Source: Alteromonadaceae bacterium
GTDB taxonomy: Bacteria > Pseudomonadota > Gammaproteobacteria > Pseudomonadales > Oleiphilaceae
Direction of reading: 5' to 3'
Assembly: GCA_013393545.1 (NCBI GenBank)
Contig: JABXHG010000579.1
Span: 1 to 32,680, forward strand
Length of the DNA: 32,680 bases
Shown piece by piece: positions 9,796 through 17,476 of the stretch. The notes beneath the pieces are model-generated. The model saw nothing but the letters and a program-made list of their open reading frames with translations. It searched no databases and was not told where the DNA came from. The position numbers were made by a program, and so were the translations under genes. The stretch's first letter is position 1. The number at the start of each line of letters is the position of its first letter.

Positions 9796-10884
9796 ATGGC
9801 CACCAATACAACCCAAACCGACGATCAGGCTGACGACAACTCCCTGAATACACTACCCGAGCGCATTCGACAGTGGGCCCGGGAACTGGGCTTTGCCGAC
9901 GCCGGAATCACCCATGCCGATACCGGCCCCCATGCAGAACGGTTACAACGCTGGCTGAATGCCGGCTATCACGGCCAGATGGGCTACATGGCCGACCACG
10001 GAAACAAGCGCTACACCCCCGATGCCCTGGTACCAGGCACCACTCGGGTCATTTCTGTGCGCCTGGACTACCTGCCAGCACCGGACAACCCGAAAGAAGT
10101 GCTCACTAACCGGGAAAAAGCCTACGTTACCCGCTACGCCCTGGGCCGGGATTATCACAAGCTGGTGCGCAAGCGCCTGGCCACCCTGGCCAAATGGATT
10201 GACGAGGCGGTCAGCGGCTACGATTACCGGGCTTTTGTGGACAGCGCACCGGTGCTGGAGCGGGGGCTGGCGCAACGGGCCGGGCTGGGCTGGATTGGCA
10301 AGAACAACATGCTGATTCACCCAAAAGCCGGCTCGTACTTCTTCCTGGGCGAGATTTTCACCAGTGCACCGCTGCCGGTGGACGAGCCCTTCGAAAAACA
10401 ACACTGCGGTTCATGCTCCGCCTGCCTGGAGGTCTGCCCCACCGATGCTTTTGTGGACGCTCACTTACTGGATGCCCGGCGCTGCATCAGCTATCTCACC
10501 ATCGAGCTGAACGGCCCGATTCCCGAAGAGCTGCGCGCCAAGATGGGCAACCGGGTGTTCGGCTGTGACGACTGCCAGCTGGTATGCCCCTGGAACAAAT
10601 TCAGCAAGGCCACGGCGGAAAACGACTTTCAGCCAAGGCACAAGCTGGACAACAGCGAACTGGCCGAGCTATTCCTGTGGAGCGAGGCCGAATTTCTCAA
10701 GAACACCGAAGGCTCGGCCATCCGCCGAACCGGCTATGAAAACTGGCTGCGCAACCTGGCCGTGGGGCTGGGCAACGCGCCGTCCACCATTCCGGTGGTC
10801 GAGGCCCTGAAACAGCGGGCCGACCACCCGTCCGAGCTGGTACGCGAACACGTGGCCTGGGCGCTGCGCCGCCACGGCCTTTAA
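9796..10884 (+). CDS. queG: Epoxyqueuosine reductase QueG
   Basis: QueG is a cobalamin-dependent iron-sulfur enzyme that reduces epoxyqueuosine to queuosine at the wobble base of GUN-decoding tRNAs. The 362-residue protein has the N-terminal DUF1730-type domain (ARELGFADAGITHADTG), the RAGLGWIGKNNMLIHP segment, and two 4Fe-4S cluster motifs: CGSCSACLEVCPTDAF (about residues 204-219) and CDDCQLVCPWN (about 257-267). A HEAT-like region with a LVREHVAWALRRH ending follows. The start ATG has AGGA about seven bases upstream. The length matches the family. It converges with orn, leaving only nine bases between stops. Confidence 0.95.
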   Translation: MATNTTQTDDQADDNSLNTLPERIRQWARELGFADAGITHADTGPHAERLQRWLNAGYHGQMGYMADHGNKRYTPDALVPGTTRVISVRLDYLPAPDNPKEVLTNREKAYVTRYALGRDYHKLVRKRLATLAKWIDEAVSGYDYRAFVDSAPVLERGLAQRAGLGWIGKNNMLIHPKAGSYFFLGEIFTSAPLPVDEPFEKQHCGSCSACLEVCPTDAFVDAHLLDARRCISYLTIELNGPIPEELRAKMGNRVFGCDDCQLVCPWNKFSKATAENDFQPRHKLDNSELAELFLWSEAEFLKNTEGSAIRRTGYENWLRNLAVGLGNAPSTIPVVEALKQRADHPSELVREHVAWALRRHGL

Positions 10885-10893
10885 GCCGGCTCG

Positions 10894-11445
10894 TCATTCC
10901 TGGAGCTTGAAGAACTGTGCGCGATAGTGGCGCAATTCGTTGATGGAATCGCGAATGTCATCGAGGGCCAGGTGACTGCCTTTTTTCTTCACACCGTCGA
11001 GTACGTCCGGGCGCCAACGGCGGGCCAGTTCCTTGATGGTGGAAACATCCAGGTTCCGGTAATGGAAGAAGGCTTCCAGTTCGGGCATGTATTTCACCAG
11101 AAACCGGCGGTCCTGGCCGATGCTGTTGCCGCAAAGGGGGGATTCGCCAGCGGACAGGTGGCCTTTCAGGAATTCCAGGGTCAGCTGTTCGGCCTCTGCT
11201 TCGGTGACGTTGCTTTCCTTGACTCGCTGGGTGAGCCCGCTGGCACCGTGGGTGTTGGTGCACCATTCGTCCATGGCGTCCAGCAGACTGGTTGGCTGGT
11301 TAATGGCGATCACCGGGCCTTCGGCGACGGTGTTCAGCTCCGAGTCGGTAATGATTGTCGCCATTTCGATGATGCGTTCTTTTTCCGGGTCCAGGCCGGT
11401 CATTTCCAGATCGATCCAGACCAGTTTGCTGTTTTGCTCTGTCAT
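10894..11445 (-). CDS. orn: Oligoribonuclease Orn
   Basis: This DEDD-family 3'-5' exonuclease degrades 2-5 base RNA fragments, including pGpG made by EAL phosphodiesterases, so it closes the cyclic-di-GMP breakdown route that other genes in this window feed. The 183-residue protein has [10 protein letters not shown] (Exo I), [12 protein letters not shown] (Exo II) and the C-terminal H-x4-D segment [10 protein letters not shown] (Exo III). I chose ATG at 11445 because the distance to WIDLEM equals that in E. coli and AGGA lies just upstream; the ATG at 11469 adds eight residues without a ribosome site. Its leader may contain the first long inverted-repeat element. Confidence 0.96.
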   Translation of the reverse strand: MTEQNSKLVWIDLEMTGLDPEKERIIEMATIITDSELNTVAEGPVIAINQPTSLLDAMDEWCTNTHGASGLTQRVKESNVTEAEAEQLTLEFLKGHLSAGESPLCGNSIGQDRRFLVKYMPELEAFFHYRNLDVSTIKELARRWRPDVLDGVKKKGSHLALDDIRDSINELRHYRAQFFKLQE

Positions 11446-11490
11446 ATTCCTGGGCTCTCTATTTTGCATGCTGGTTTAAGGTGCCGGTAC

Positions 11491-11590
11491 GGGTGTGGGT
11501 TGGCTTCACGGGACACGCTGTGGATACGTCCCTGTACGCTTGACTGCAGCATCCATGCTGCAGACAGTCCCGTGAAGCCAACCCACACCC
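11491..11590 (-). repeat. Long three-armed inverted-repeat element, copy 1
   Basis: Bases 11491-11514 and 11567-11590 are a perfect 24-base inverted repeat. The 52 bases between them hold a perfect eight-base hairpin with a four-base loop (11544-11563, CTGCAGCA-TCCA-TGCTGCAG) and a smaller hairpin around TACG-TCCC-TGTA (11525-11536). The fold is a three-way junction. Read on the minus strand it matches copy 2 in layout and in the conserved cores AGC-ATGGAT-GCT, AAGCG and ACAGGGA. The stem sequences differ between copies but both remain paired. It lies 46 bases upstream of the orn start and downstream of the candidate orn promoter, so it may be transcribed as part of the orn leader. Confidence 0.85.
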
Positions 11591-11629
11591 GCACGCTTAG
11601 ACAAAGTGCATTCTGCACCATGATTCGAC

Positions 11630-11658
11630 TTAATAAGTTCAAAACCATTTTGCGGCAA
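11630..11658 (-). promoter_or_regulatory. Candidate sigma-70 promoter for orn
   Basis: On the minus strand TTGCCG (11658-11653) and TATTAA (11635-11630) are separated by 17 bases. Transcription would start near 11623 and run through repeat copy 1 before reaching orn. The -35 matches four and the -10 four of six consensus bases. No experiment supports it. Confidence 0.35.
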
Positions 11659-11730
11659 TTCAACGGAAGCATTGCTGAATGACGCCCGCGACGCCAAAGC
11701 CATCATTAACGAATAGCAGTTTGATCGAAA

Positions 11731-11840
11731 GCGCTGGGCGGGTAGGCCTTCCCAGGAGTATCTGAAGCCATGGATGGCTTCAGCTAAGCGCACAGGGATG
11801 TGCTCGTAGCGTCTCCTGGGAAGGCCTACCCGCCCGGCGC
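11731..11840 (+). repeat. Long three-armed inverted-repeat element, copy 2
   Basis: Bases 11736-11758 and 11813-11835 are a perfect 23-base inverted repeat, which extends to 28 pairs (11731-11758 with 11813-11840) with a single G-T wobble. Inside lie a nine-base hairpin with loop TGGA (11762-11783) and a five-base hairpin GCACA-GGGA-TGTGC (11790-11803). The layout equals that of copy 1 in the opposite orientation. The two copies share short cores in the inner hairpins and junction, while the outer stems differ yet stay complementary. It lies upstream of the candidate rsgA promoter, so it is probably outside the rsgA message. Confidence 0.85.
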
Positions 11841-11885
11841 GCACCGCTAAACTTGCAGTCTTACAATACCAAGCGAGCACCGAAG

Positions 11886-11915
11886 TTAACCCATTGTCCA
11901 TGATTCACGTATCAT
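11886..11915 (+). promoter_or_regulatory. Candidate sigma-70 promoter for rsgA
   Basis: TTAACC (11886-11891) and TATCAT (11910-11915) are spaced by 18 bases, with four and five of six consensus matches. Transcription would start near 11922, giving a leader of about 30 bases before the ATG at 11951. Confidence 0.35.
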
Positions 11916-11950
11916 GTGTCACACCACTTCCCCGGAAAACGTGCAAGCAA

Positions 11951-13006
11951 ATGGCCAAACGCAGACTGAATAAACGCCAGCAGTGGCGTATCGAAAAAAT
12001 CCAGAAAGAGCGCGCCAGCCGTGCTGCCCGCAAGGAAAAAGTGGTTCAGGAGCAGGCCGAGGCCGGCGAACTGGGAGCCGAGCAGGAAGGGCTGGTGATT
12101 GCCCACTTTGGCCAGCAACTGGACATCGAGGCGCTGGAAGGCGAGGACGCCGGGCAGGTGTTCCGGTGTTTTGTGCGGGCCAACATCGACAGCCTGGTGA
12201 CCGGTGACAAGGTCATCTGGCGGCCGGGCAAGAGCGAGACCGGGGTGATTGTGGCACGGTGCGAGCGGGACAACCTGCTACAGCGGCCGGACAATTTCGG
12301 GGCGCTGAAGCCGGTAGCGGCAAACATCGATCACATCATTCTGGTAATCGCACCCGAGCCGGAGCCCCACGACAATCTGATTGACCGGTACCTGGTGGCT
12401 TCCGAAACCGCCGATATTCCAGCGGTGATTCTGCTCAACAAGACCGATCTGATTGGCGAACATAACCGCGAGCACATCGACACCCTGATGGCCCGTTACC
12501 AGAAGCTTGGCTACCAGGTGGTGCGCACGTCAGCGGCCCATAGCCAGAATGCACCCGCTCCCGAGGTGGAGGCGCTTGTGCGCGACCAGACCAGCGTGTT
12601 TGTCGGCCAGTCCGGGGTGGGAAAGTCGTCGATTATCCAGACGCTGCTGCCGGATGAGTATTTACGGGTGGGTGCGGTGTCGCAAAGTACCGGCAAGGGT
12701 GTTCACACCACCACCACCGCCAAGTTGTTTCACCTGCCTATGGGCGGTGCACTGATTGATTCACCGGGCATTCGGGAATTCGGCCTGTGGCACATGACAC
12801 CGCAGGAGCTTGAATACGGTTTTCGGGAGATTCGTCCGCTGATTGGCTTGTGCAAGTTCCGCAACTGCCGTCACATGGGTGACCCGGGCTGCGCGCTGGA
12901 TGCCGCCGCCGAGGCGGGGAAGATTTCACCGGAACGGCTGAAAAGCTTTCACCGGATTCTGCACGACATGGCCGAACAGCAGGCGCGCGGACTCAAGTTA
13001 TCCTGA
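11951..13006 (+). CDS. rsgA: RsgA, 30S ribosome-maturation GTPase
   Basis: RsgA is a circularly permuted GTPase that checks and releases factors late in small-subunit assembly. The 351-residue protein starts with the basic MAKRRLNKRQQWR tail, then an OB-fold (about residues 40-105), then the permuted G motifs: G4 NKTDL before G1 GQSGVGKSS and G3 DSPGIREFG. It ends with the zinc-binding segment CKFRNCRHMGDPGC. I chose ATG at 11951; the frame opens at 11894 but those 19 residues have no family match. Length agrees with E. coli (350). It converges with motB. Confidence 0.96.
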   Translation: MAKRRLNKRQQWRIEKIQKERASRAARKEKVVQEQAEAGELGAEQEGLVIAHFGQQLDIEALEGEDAGQVFRCFVRANIDSLVTGDKVIWRPGKSETGVIVARCERDNLLQRPDNFGALKPVAANIDHIILVIAPEPEPHDNLIDRYLVASETADIPAVILLNKTDLIGEHNREHIDTLMARYQKLGYQVVRTSAAHSQNAPAPEVEALVRDQTSVFVGQSGVGKSSIIQTLLPDEYLRVGAVSQSTGKGVHTTTTAKLFHLPMGGALIDSPGIREFGLWHMTPQELEYGFREIRPLIGLCKFRNCRHMGDPGCALDAAAEAGKISPERLKSFHRILHDMAEQQARGLKLS

Positions 13007-13034
13007 TACCACTGCCAGGCGCCCTGCTGGCTCG

Positions 13035-13994
13035 TTACCAGTTGAGCTCGCCCTCTTCGGGCTCGTCTGGGGTCTGGAACCAGTCTCCACCCTCCAGCTG
13101 TTCGGTGGCTTGCTGTTGCCGCTCGTCGCTCGGCCCGGTGACATCAATAACCGGTTCCCGGCCCCGTTCGGCATCGCTCTGGATGTCGTCGGCGGTTTTC
13201 TTGTTCAGCACGATGATGGAGATTCGGCGATTGACCGGAGCCCGGGGGGTTTCCTTGTCGAACAGCACCGAATCGCTCAGACCAACAACCCGGCCAATCT
13301 GCTGCTGACGCACACCACCGGCCACCAGCGCCCGACGCGCGGTATTGGCGCGATCCGCGGAAAGTTCCCAGTTGGTATACCCGGGACGACCACTGAACGG
13401 CGTGGCGTCGGTATGGCCCGTAATGGATAGTTTGTTGTTGACCGAGCCCAGGGTTTTGGCCAGCTCAAACAGGATGTCCTGGGAGTAATATTTCAGCTCA
13501 TCGCGACCACTGTCGAACATGGGCCGGCCGGATCGGTCGACGATCTGAATGCGCAACCCCTCGTCAGTAATGTCGATCAACAGCTGGTCCTTGAACTCCT
13601 GCAGCGTATCACTCTGTTCGATGCGCTCATTCAGCTCCTGAAACAGCTCTTCCATCCGACGCTGCTCGAGAGTTTCGGACAACTCGTCCACCGTTTCGTC
13701 TTTAAGCTGGATCTGGTTGGGGGCCTCATCCTGTGGCGTTTCATCCACCACCGAAGCACTCCCCCCCATATCCACCGGATTGGGCGAGCCACCTTCAGTA
13801 AACCCGACGGGGTCCTTGAAATACCCTTCAACGGCCAGTTTCTGCTCAGGCGTGGCAGTGGCGGTCAGCCACATCACCAGGAAGAACGCCATCATGGCGG
13901 TGGCAAAATCGGCAAACGCCACTTTCCACGAGCCGCCGTGATGACCGGCGACCACCCTTTTCTTTCGCTTGATGATTATCGGCTGCTCTTCCAC
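13035..13994 (-). CDS. motB: MotB, flagellar stator subunit
   Basis: MotB anchors the flagellar stator to peptidoglycan and, with MotA, forms the ion channel. The 319-residue protein has a basic N-terminus, then the single membrane helix with the plug-side sequence FADFATAMMAFFLVMWL. Asp29 in that helix is the ion-binding residue. A Gln/Glu-rich linker follows, and then an OmpA/MotB peptidoglycan-binding domain (about residues 160-275) with LSITGHTDATPF and NWELSADRANTARRAL. The C-terminal acidic tail is variable. motA lies 33 bases upstream on the same strand. The residues fit a proton-type MotB, but ion choice is not certain from sequence. Confidence 0.95.
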   Translation of the reverse strand: MEEQPIIIKRKKRVVAGHHGGSWKVAFADFATAMMAFFLVMWLTATATPEQKLAVEGYFKDPVGFTEGGSPNPVDMGGSASVVDETPQDEAPNQIQLKDETVDELSETLEQRRMEELFQELNERIEQSDTLQEFKDQLLIDITDEGLRIQIVDRSGRPMFDSGRDELKYYSQDILFELAKTLGSVNNKLSITGHTDATPFSGRPGYTNWELSADRANTARRALVAGGVRQQQIGRVVGLSDSVLFDKETPRAPVNRRISIIVLNKKTADDIQSDAERGREPVIDVTGPSDERQQQATEQLEGGDWFQTPDEPEEGELNW

Positions 13995-14027
13995 GCCTTA
14001 CTCCGTCATACCGGGGCTTGCCGGTGA

Positions 14028-14879
14028 TTACTTGGACCGAACGTGGTCGTTCAATTCCTGGAAGCCAGGCCGTTTGTCGGTGGGCAAAGACTTGCGGCCG
14101 AACTCGATGGCCATTTGCGGAGCCTGCCCGGAAACGGTTGCCACCACCGCCGACTTCACGCAGTCGTAGGCTTTCAGCTCGTACTTGGCGGAATGTTCAA
14201 GTGCAATCGAGGTGGGGCCGACAAAACCATACCCCATCCAGATGCCGAGGAAAGTACCTACCAGCGCGGCGGCCACACTCAGGCCGATTTTTTCCGGGCC
14301 TTCAGACATGTAGTTCATGGTAATCACGATGCCCAACACCGCTGCCACGATACCCAGACCCGGAAGGGCGTCGGCAATCTTGTTAACCGCATGAGCCGGC
14401 TCTTCCAGCTCGTGTTGACGGCTCTCGATCTCGTTTTCCATCATGCCTTCAAGTTCGTGGGCGGCCATGTTGCCGGTACTGATAATGCGCAGGTAATCGG
14501 TAATAAAATTCAGCAGATGCTTTGACTTCATCACCGCCGGATAGCGGGTAAAAATCTGGCTGGATTCAGGGTTATCAATATCTTCTTCAATAGCCATCAC
14601 GCCCTGTTTTCGGGATTTATCGAAAACCTCGTAGAGCAGGCTGAGCAGGTCCATGTAATAAGACTTGTTATAGGGCGAGCCGGTGAGAAGGCGCAGCACG
14701 CCGTGAAATACTTCTTTCACCGTGTGCAGGGGATTGGAGATGATAAATGACCCCACAGCGGCACCACCGATGATCAGCACTTCCGTCGGTTGCCAAAGCA
14801 CCGCCAGGTTACCGCCATGCAGCACATAGCCACCCAGTACGCTGGCAACAACAATTACCGCTCCAATAATCAACAACAT
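14028..14879 (-). CDS. motA: MotA, flagellar stator subunit
   Basis: This four-helix inner-membrane protein forms the pentamer around the MotB dimer that drives flagellar rotation. From ATG at 14879 the protein has 283 residues and begins MLLIIGAVIVVASVLGGY, matching the E. coli start. The cytoplasmic loop has YYMDLLSLLYEVFDKSRKQG with the conserved charged residues that contact FliG, and the last two helices carry PGLGIVAAVLGIV and VGTFLGIWMGYGF. An extended frame to 14969 is unsupported. It overlaps no neighbour and is divergent from psd across 143 bases. Confidence 0.95.
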   Translation of the reverse strand: MLLIIGAVIVVASVLGGYVLHGGNLAVLWQPTEVLIIGGAAVGSFIISNPLHTVKEVFHGVLRLLTGSPYNKSYYMDLLSLLYEVFDKSRKQGVMAIEEDIDNPESSQIFTRYPAVMKSKHLLNFITDYLRIISTGNMAAHELEGMMENEIESRQHELEEPAHAVNKIADALPGLGIVAAVLGIVITMNYMSEGPEKIGLSVAAALVGTFLGIWMGYGFVGPTSIALEHSAKYELKAYDCVKSAVVATVSGQAPQMAIEFGRKSLPTDKRPGFQELNDHVRSK

Positions 14880-15022
14880 GGGATTAGCGCACACCTTTGT
14901 TTCGGTTAAGGGGATCGATAATAGCAAGCCTCTGCCATAACCGCGAAGCCCCGAAAGCATTTCTATCAAACGGTTACAATTTGATAAACTCTCACGTTGT
15001 TTTACTGCAAGAGATGTTTCGA

Positions 15023-15904
15023 ATGCTCGATAAGCTGTTTGTTTTCAGCCAATACCTGACGCCGCAACTGGCCATTTCCCATCTGGCCGGCCGGCTGGCT
15101 GACAGCGCCAGAGCCTCTGGTTTGAGGCACCGGGTCATCAAGTGGTTTATCGGCCGCTACGGCGTAAACATGAACGAGGCCGCCGAGCCGGACTTCACCA
15201 CCTACCCCACGTTCAACGCGTTTTTCACCCGTGCGTTAAAAGAAGGTGTCCGGCCCATTGCCGGCGGTAATGAAGTTTTTGTCAGCCCGGTGGACGGTAC
15301 GATCAGCCAGCTTGGGCAGGTCAGTCAGGATCGTGTTTTCCAGGCCAAGGGCCAGTCGTTCAGCCTGCTGGAGCTGTTGGGCGGCAATCCGGAACAGGCT
15401 GAGGCCTTTACCGATGGCGAGTTTGCCACCCTTTACCTGTCACCAAGCGACTACCACCGTATTCATATGCCCATGGCCGGCACCCTTCGGGAAATGGTGT
15501 ATGTCCCCGGCAAGCTGTTCTCGGTGAACCCGACTACGGCCGCGCATGTCCCCAACCTTTTCGCCCGCAACGAACGAGTCGTATGTCTGTTTGACACCGA
15601 TGCCGGCCCGCTGGCGCTGGTGTTGGTGGGCGCGATGATCGTGGGCAGCGTGGAAACCACCTGGGCCGGCATTATCGCCCCCAACCCGCACCAGGTCAGT
15701 CACTGGCAGTATGACGGCGACGACGCGCCGCGCTTTGAAAAAGGTGAGGAAATGGGCCGCTTCCGCCTCGGCTCAACCGTGATCGCGGTCATGCCCCGGG
15801 GTGCGGTGCAGTGGAACAAAGAACAGGTCGCGGCTAAAAACGTTCGACTCGGCGAGGCTTTCGGCCAGGTCTCCGCGTCAGGCCCTATCGGCGGGGAAGG
15901 CTAA
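15023..15904 (+). CDS. psd: Phosphatidylserine decarboxylase proenzyme
   Basis: Psd makes phosphatidylethanolamine at the inner membrane. The proenzyme cuts itself at the LGST motif: Ser251 becomes the pyruvoyl group heading the small alpha subunit, leaving a beta chain of 250 residues. Other signatures are DGTISQLG, SPSDYHRIHMP, NLFARNERVVCLFDT and VGSVETTWAG. I chose ATG at 15023 (293 residues): AAGAG lies a suitable distance upstream, whereas it would abut the ATG at 15014. Starts further upstream give residues without family similarity. The last 27 bases overlap the 3' end of epmA on the other strand. The C-terminal tail after the alpha core is short compared with E. coli. Confidence 0.95.
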   Translation: MLDKLFVFSQYLTPQLAISHLAGRLADSARASGLRHRVIKWFIGRYGVNMNEAAEPDFTTYPTFNAFFTRALKEGVRPIAGGNEVFVSPVDGTISQLGQVSQDRVFQAKGQSFSLLELLGGNPEQAEAFTDGEFATLYLSPSDYHRIHMPMAGTLREMVYVPGKLFSVNPTTAAHVPNLFARNERVVCLFDTDAGPLALVLVGAMIVGSVETTWAGIIAPNPHQVSHWQYDGDDAPRFEKGEEMGRFRLGSTVIAVMPRGAVQWNKEQVAAKNVRLGEAFGQVSASGPIGGEG

Positions 15905-16843
15905 CACCTCGTCAATCGAACTGGCGCCGGCTTTCAGCATCAACAGCCGGTCCAGCCCCAGCGCCACGCCGGAGCAGGCCGGCAGACCGGCTTCCAGTGC
16001 CGCCAGAAAGCGGCTGTCGATAGGCATCTGCTCTTTGCCGGAAGCCCTGCGCAGGCCGTTATCGGCATCAAACCGGCGTTGCTGCTCTGCCGGATCAGTC
16101 AACTCCCAGTAGCCGTTACACAGCTCCAGCCCATTAATGTAAAGCTCGAAACGATGGGCCACCGGATGGCCATCGTCCGTGGACACTCGCGCCAGCGCCG
16201 CCTGCGATGCCGGATAACGGGTAATAAACACCGGTCGCTTGCGGCCCAGTTCCGGTTCCACGCGAAAACTCATCACCAGGTCCAGACAGCCATCACGGCC
16301 CAGACCCGCCAGTTGTCCAGGCTCCAGCCACTGCTGGCAGTACTGGCCCAGCTCATGGTCGGTAATGGTCATGGGATCAAAGCCGGCGTAGCGCCGAACC
16401 GCTTCACGGTACGGCAGCTGATCAGGCTCCGGACATTCAAGCCACGAGCACACCAGCTCGCCCACCTCAGCCATCAGCTGCTGATCGGTAAAGCCTTCCC
16501 GATACCATTCGAGCATGGAAAATTCAGGATTATGCCGGCGGCCACGCTCACCCTGGCGGAAGACCCGTGCCACCTGAAAAATCGACCCGGCACCGGCGGC
16601 CAGCAGCCGCTTCATGTGGTATTCAGGGGAGGTCTGCAGCCACCAGGAAGGTGACGGCCCTGCGTCAGGAAAAGCCGGAATACCATCCAGATTCACATCC
16701 GTCACGCCAAAGCGACCCAGTACCGGGGTCTCCACTTCCATGACCTGCCGGCGCGCAAAAAAGCCGCGCACGTATTGCAGTTGCCGTGCGCGGCTTTTCA
16801 GCGTTTCCAGTGAAGCGGTGGGCTGCCAGTCAGAAGCAGACAC
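15878..16843 (-). CDS. epmA: EpmA, EF-P lysine beta-lysyltransferase (GenX/PoxA)
   Basis: EpmA is a paralogue of the lysyl-tRNA synthetase catalytic core that attaches beta-lysine to Lys34 of EF-P. The 321-residue protein lacks the anticodon-binding domain, as expected, and starts with the helix preceding motif 1 (RGFFARRQVMEVETPVL). It has motif 2, seen as RVFRQGERGRRHNPEFSMLE, and motif 3 as GVALGLDRLLML. It follows efp on the same strand after 12 bases, so substrate and modifying enzyme are probably one operon. Its final 27 bases overlap the convergent psd gene. Confidence 0.95.
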   Translation of the reverse strand: MSASDWQPTASLETLKSRARQLQYVRGFFARRQVMEVETPVLGRFGVTDVNLDGIPAFPDAGPSPSWWLQTSPEYHMKRLLAAGAGSIFQVARVFRQGERGRRHNPEFSMLEWYREGFTDQQLMAEVGELVCSWLECPEPDQLPYREAVRRYAGFDPMTITDHELGQYCQQWLEPGQLAGLGRDGCLDLVMSFRVEPELGRKRPVFITRYPASQAALARVSTDDGHPVAHRFELYINGLELCNGYWELTDPAEQQRRFDADNGLRRASGKEQMPIDSRFLAALEAGLPACSGVALGLDRLLMLKAGASSIDEVLAFPADRA

Positions 16844-16855
16844 GTTCAGGTTCGA

Positions 16856-17431
16856 TCAGCTGCTTTTAACACGGCTGACGTACTCGCCAGTACGGGTATC
16901 CACCTTCAGCACTTCGCCAATGGTGATAAACAGCGGCACGTTCACCACCGCGCCGGTGGACAGGGTCGCCGGCTTGGAGCCACCCTGGGCAGTATCGCCT
17001 TTCATGCCAGGGTCGGTATCCACTACTTCCAGCTCAACAAAGTTCGGCGGGGTGACCGACAAAGGCGCGTCGTTGTACAGAGTGACCGTGTACTTGTCCT
17101 GCTCTTTCAGCCACTTGACGGTATCGCCAACAGCCTTTTCACTGGCCGGATACTGCTCGAACGAACCATCGGTCATCATGAAGTACCAGAACTCGCCGTC
17201 GGAGTAGAGGTATTCCATTTCCAGCTCAACCACATCGGCCGCTTCGAGGCTTTCACCGGACTTAAAGGTACGCTCCCAGACCCGATTGGTCATCAGGTTG
17301 CGCAGTTTCACCCGGTTGAACGCCTGGCCCTTGCCCGGTTTGACGAATTCGTTTTCCAGCATGATGCAGGGATCACCATCCAGCAAAACCTTGAGACCGC
17401 CGCGAAATTCGTTGGTAGAATATGAAGCCAT
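16856..17431 (-). CDS. efp: Elongation factor P
   Basis: EF-P binds stalled ribosomes and helps form bonds between consecutive prolines. From ATG at 17431, preceded by AGGTG, the protein has 191 residues with a KOW-like N-domain and two OB domains. The modified residue Lys34 is present in the loop KPGKGQ, which agrees with the EpmA/EpmB beta-lysine route rather than the arginine rhamnosylation route found in Pseudomonas. A longer frame opens at 17554 but extends through the divergent epmB start and has no family similarity. efp and epmB start only 45 bases apart, so their promoters must overlap or lie inside each other's genes. Confidence 0.97.
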   Translation of the reverse strand: MASYSTNEFRGGLKVLLDGDPCIMLENEFVKPGKGQAFNRVKLRNLMTNRVWERTFKSGESLEAADVVELEMEYLYSDGEFWYFMMTDGSFEQYPASEKAVGDTVKWLKEQDKYTVTLYNDAPLSVTPPNFVELEVVDTDPGMKGDTAQGGSKPATLSTGAVVNVPLFITIGEVLKVDTRTGEYVSRVKSS

Positions 17432-17476
17432 GAGATGTTCACCTGACGTAATGTCGTTTAAATTTGAAGGGGCGCT

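Noticed and set aside
11506..11901. A 131-codon minus-strand frame across the orn-rsgA gap
   Set aside because: It runs through both inverted-repeat elements and its residues only reflect their sequence; no family or start signal.
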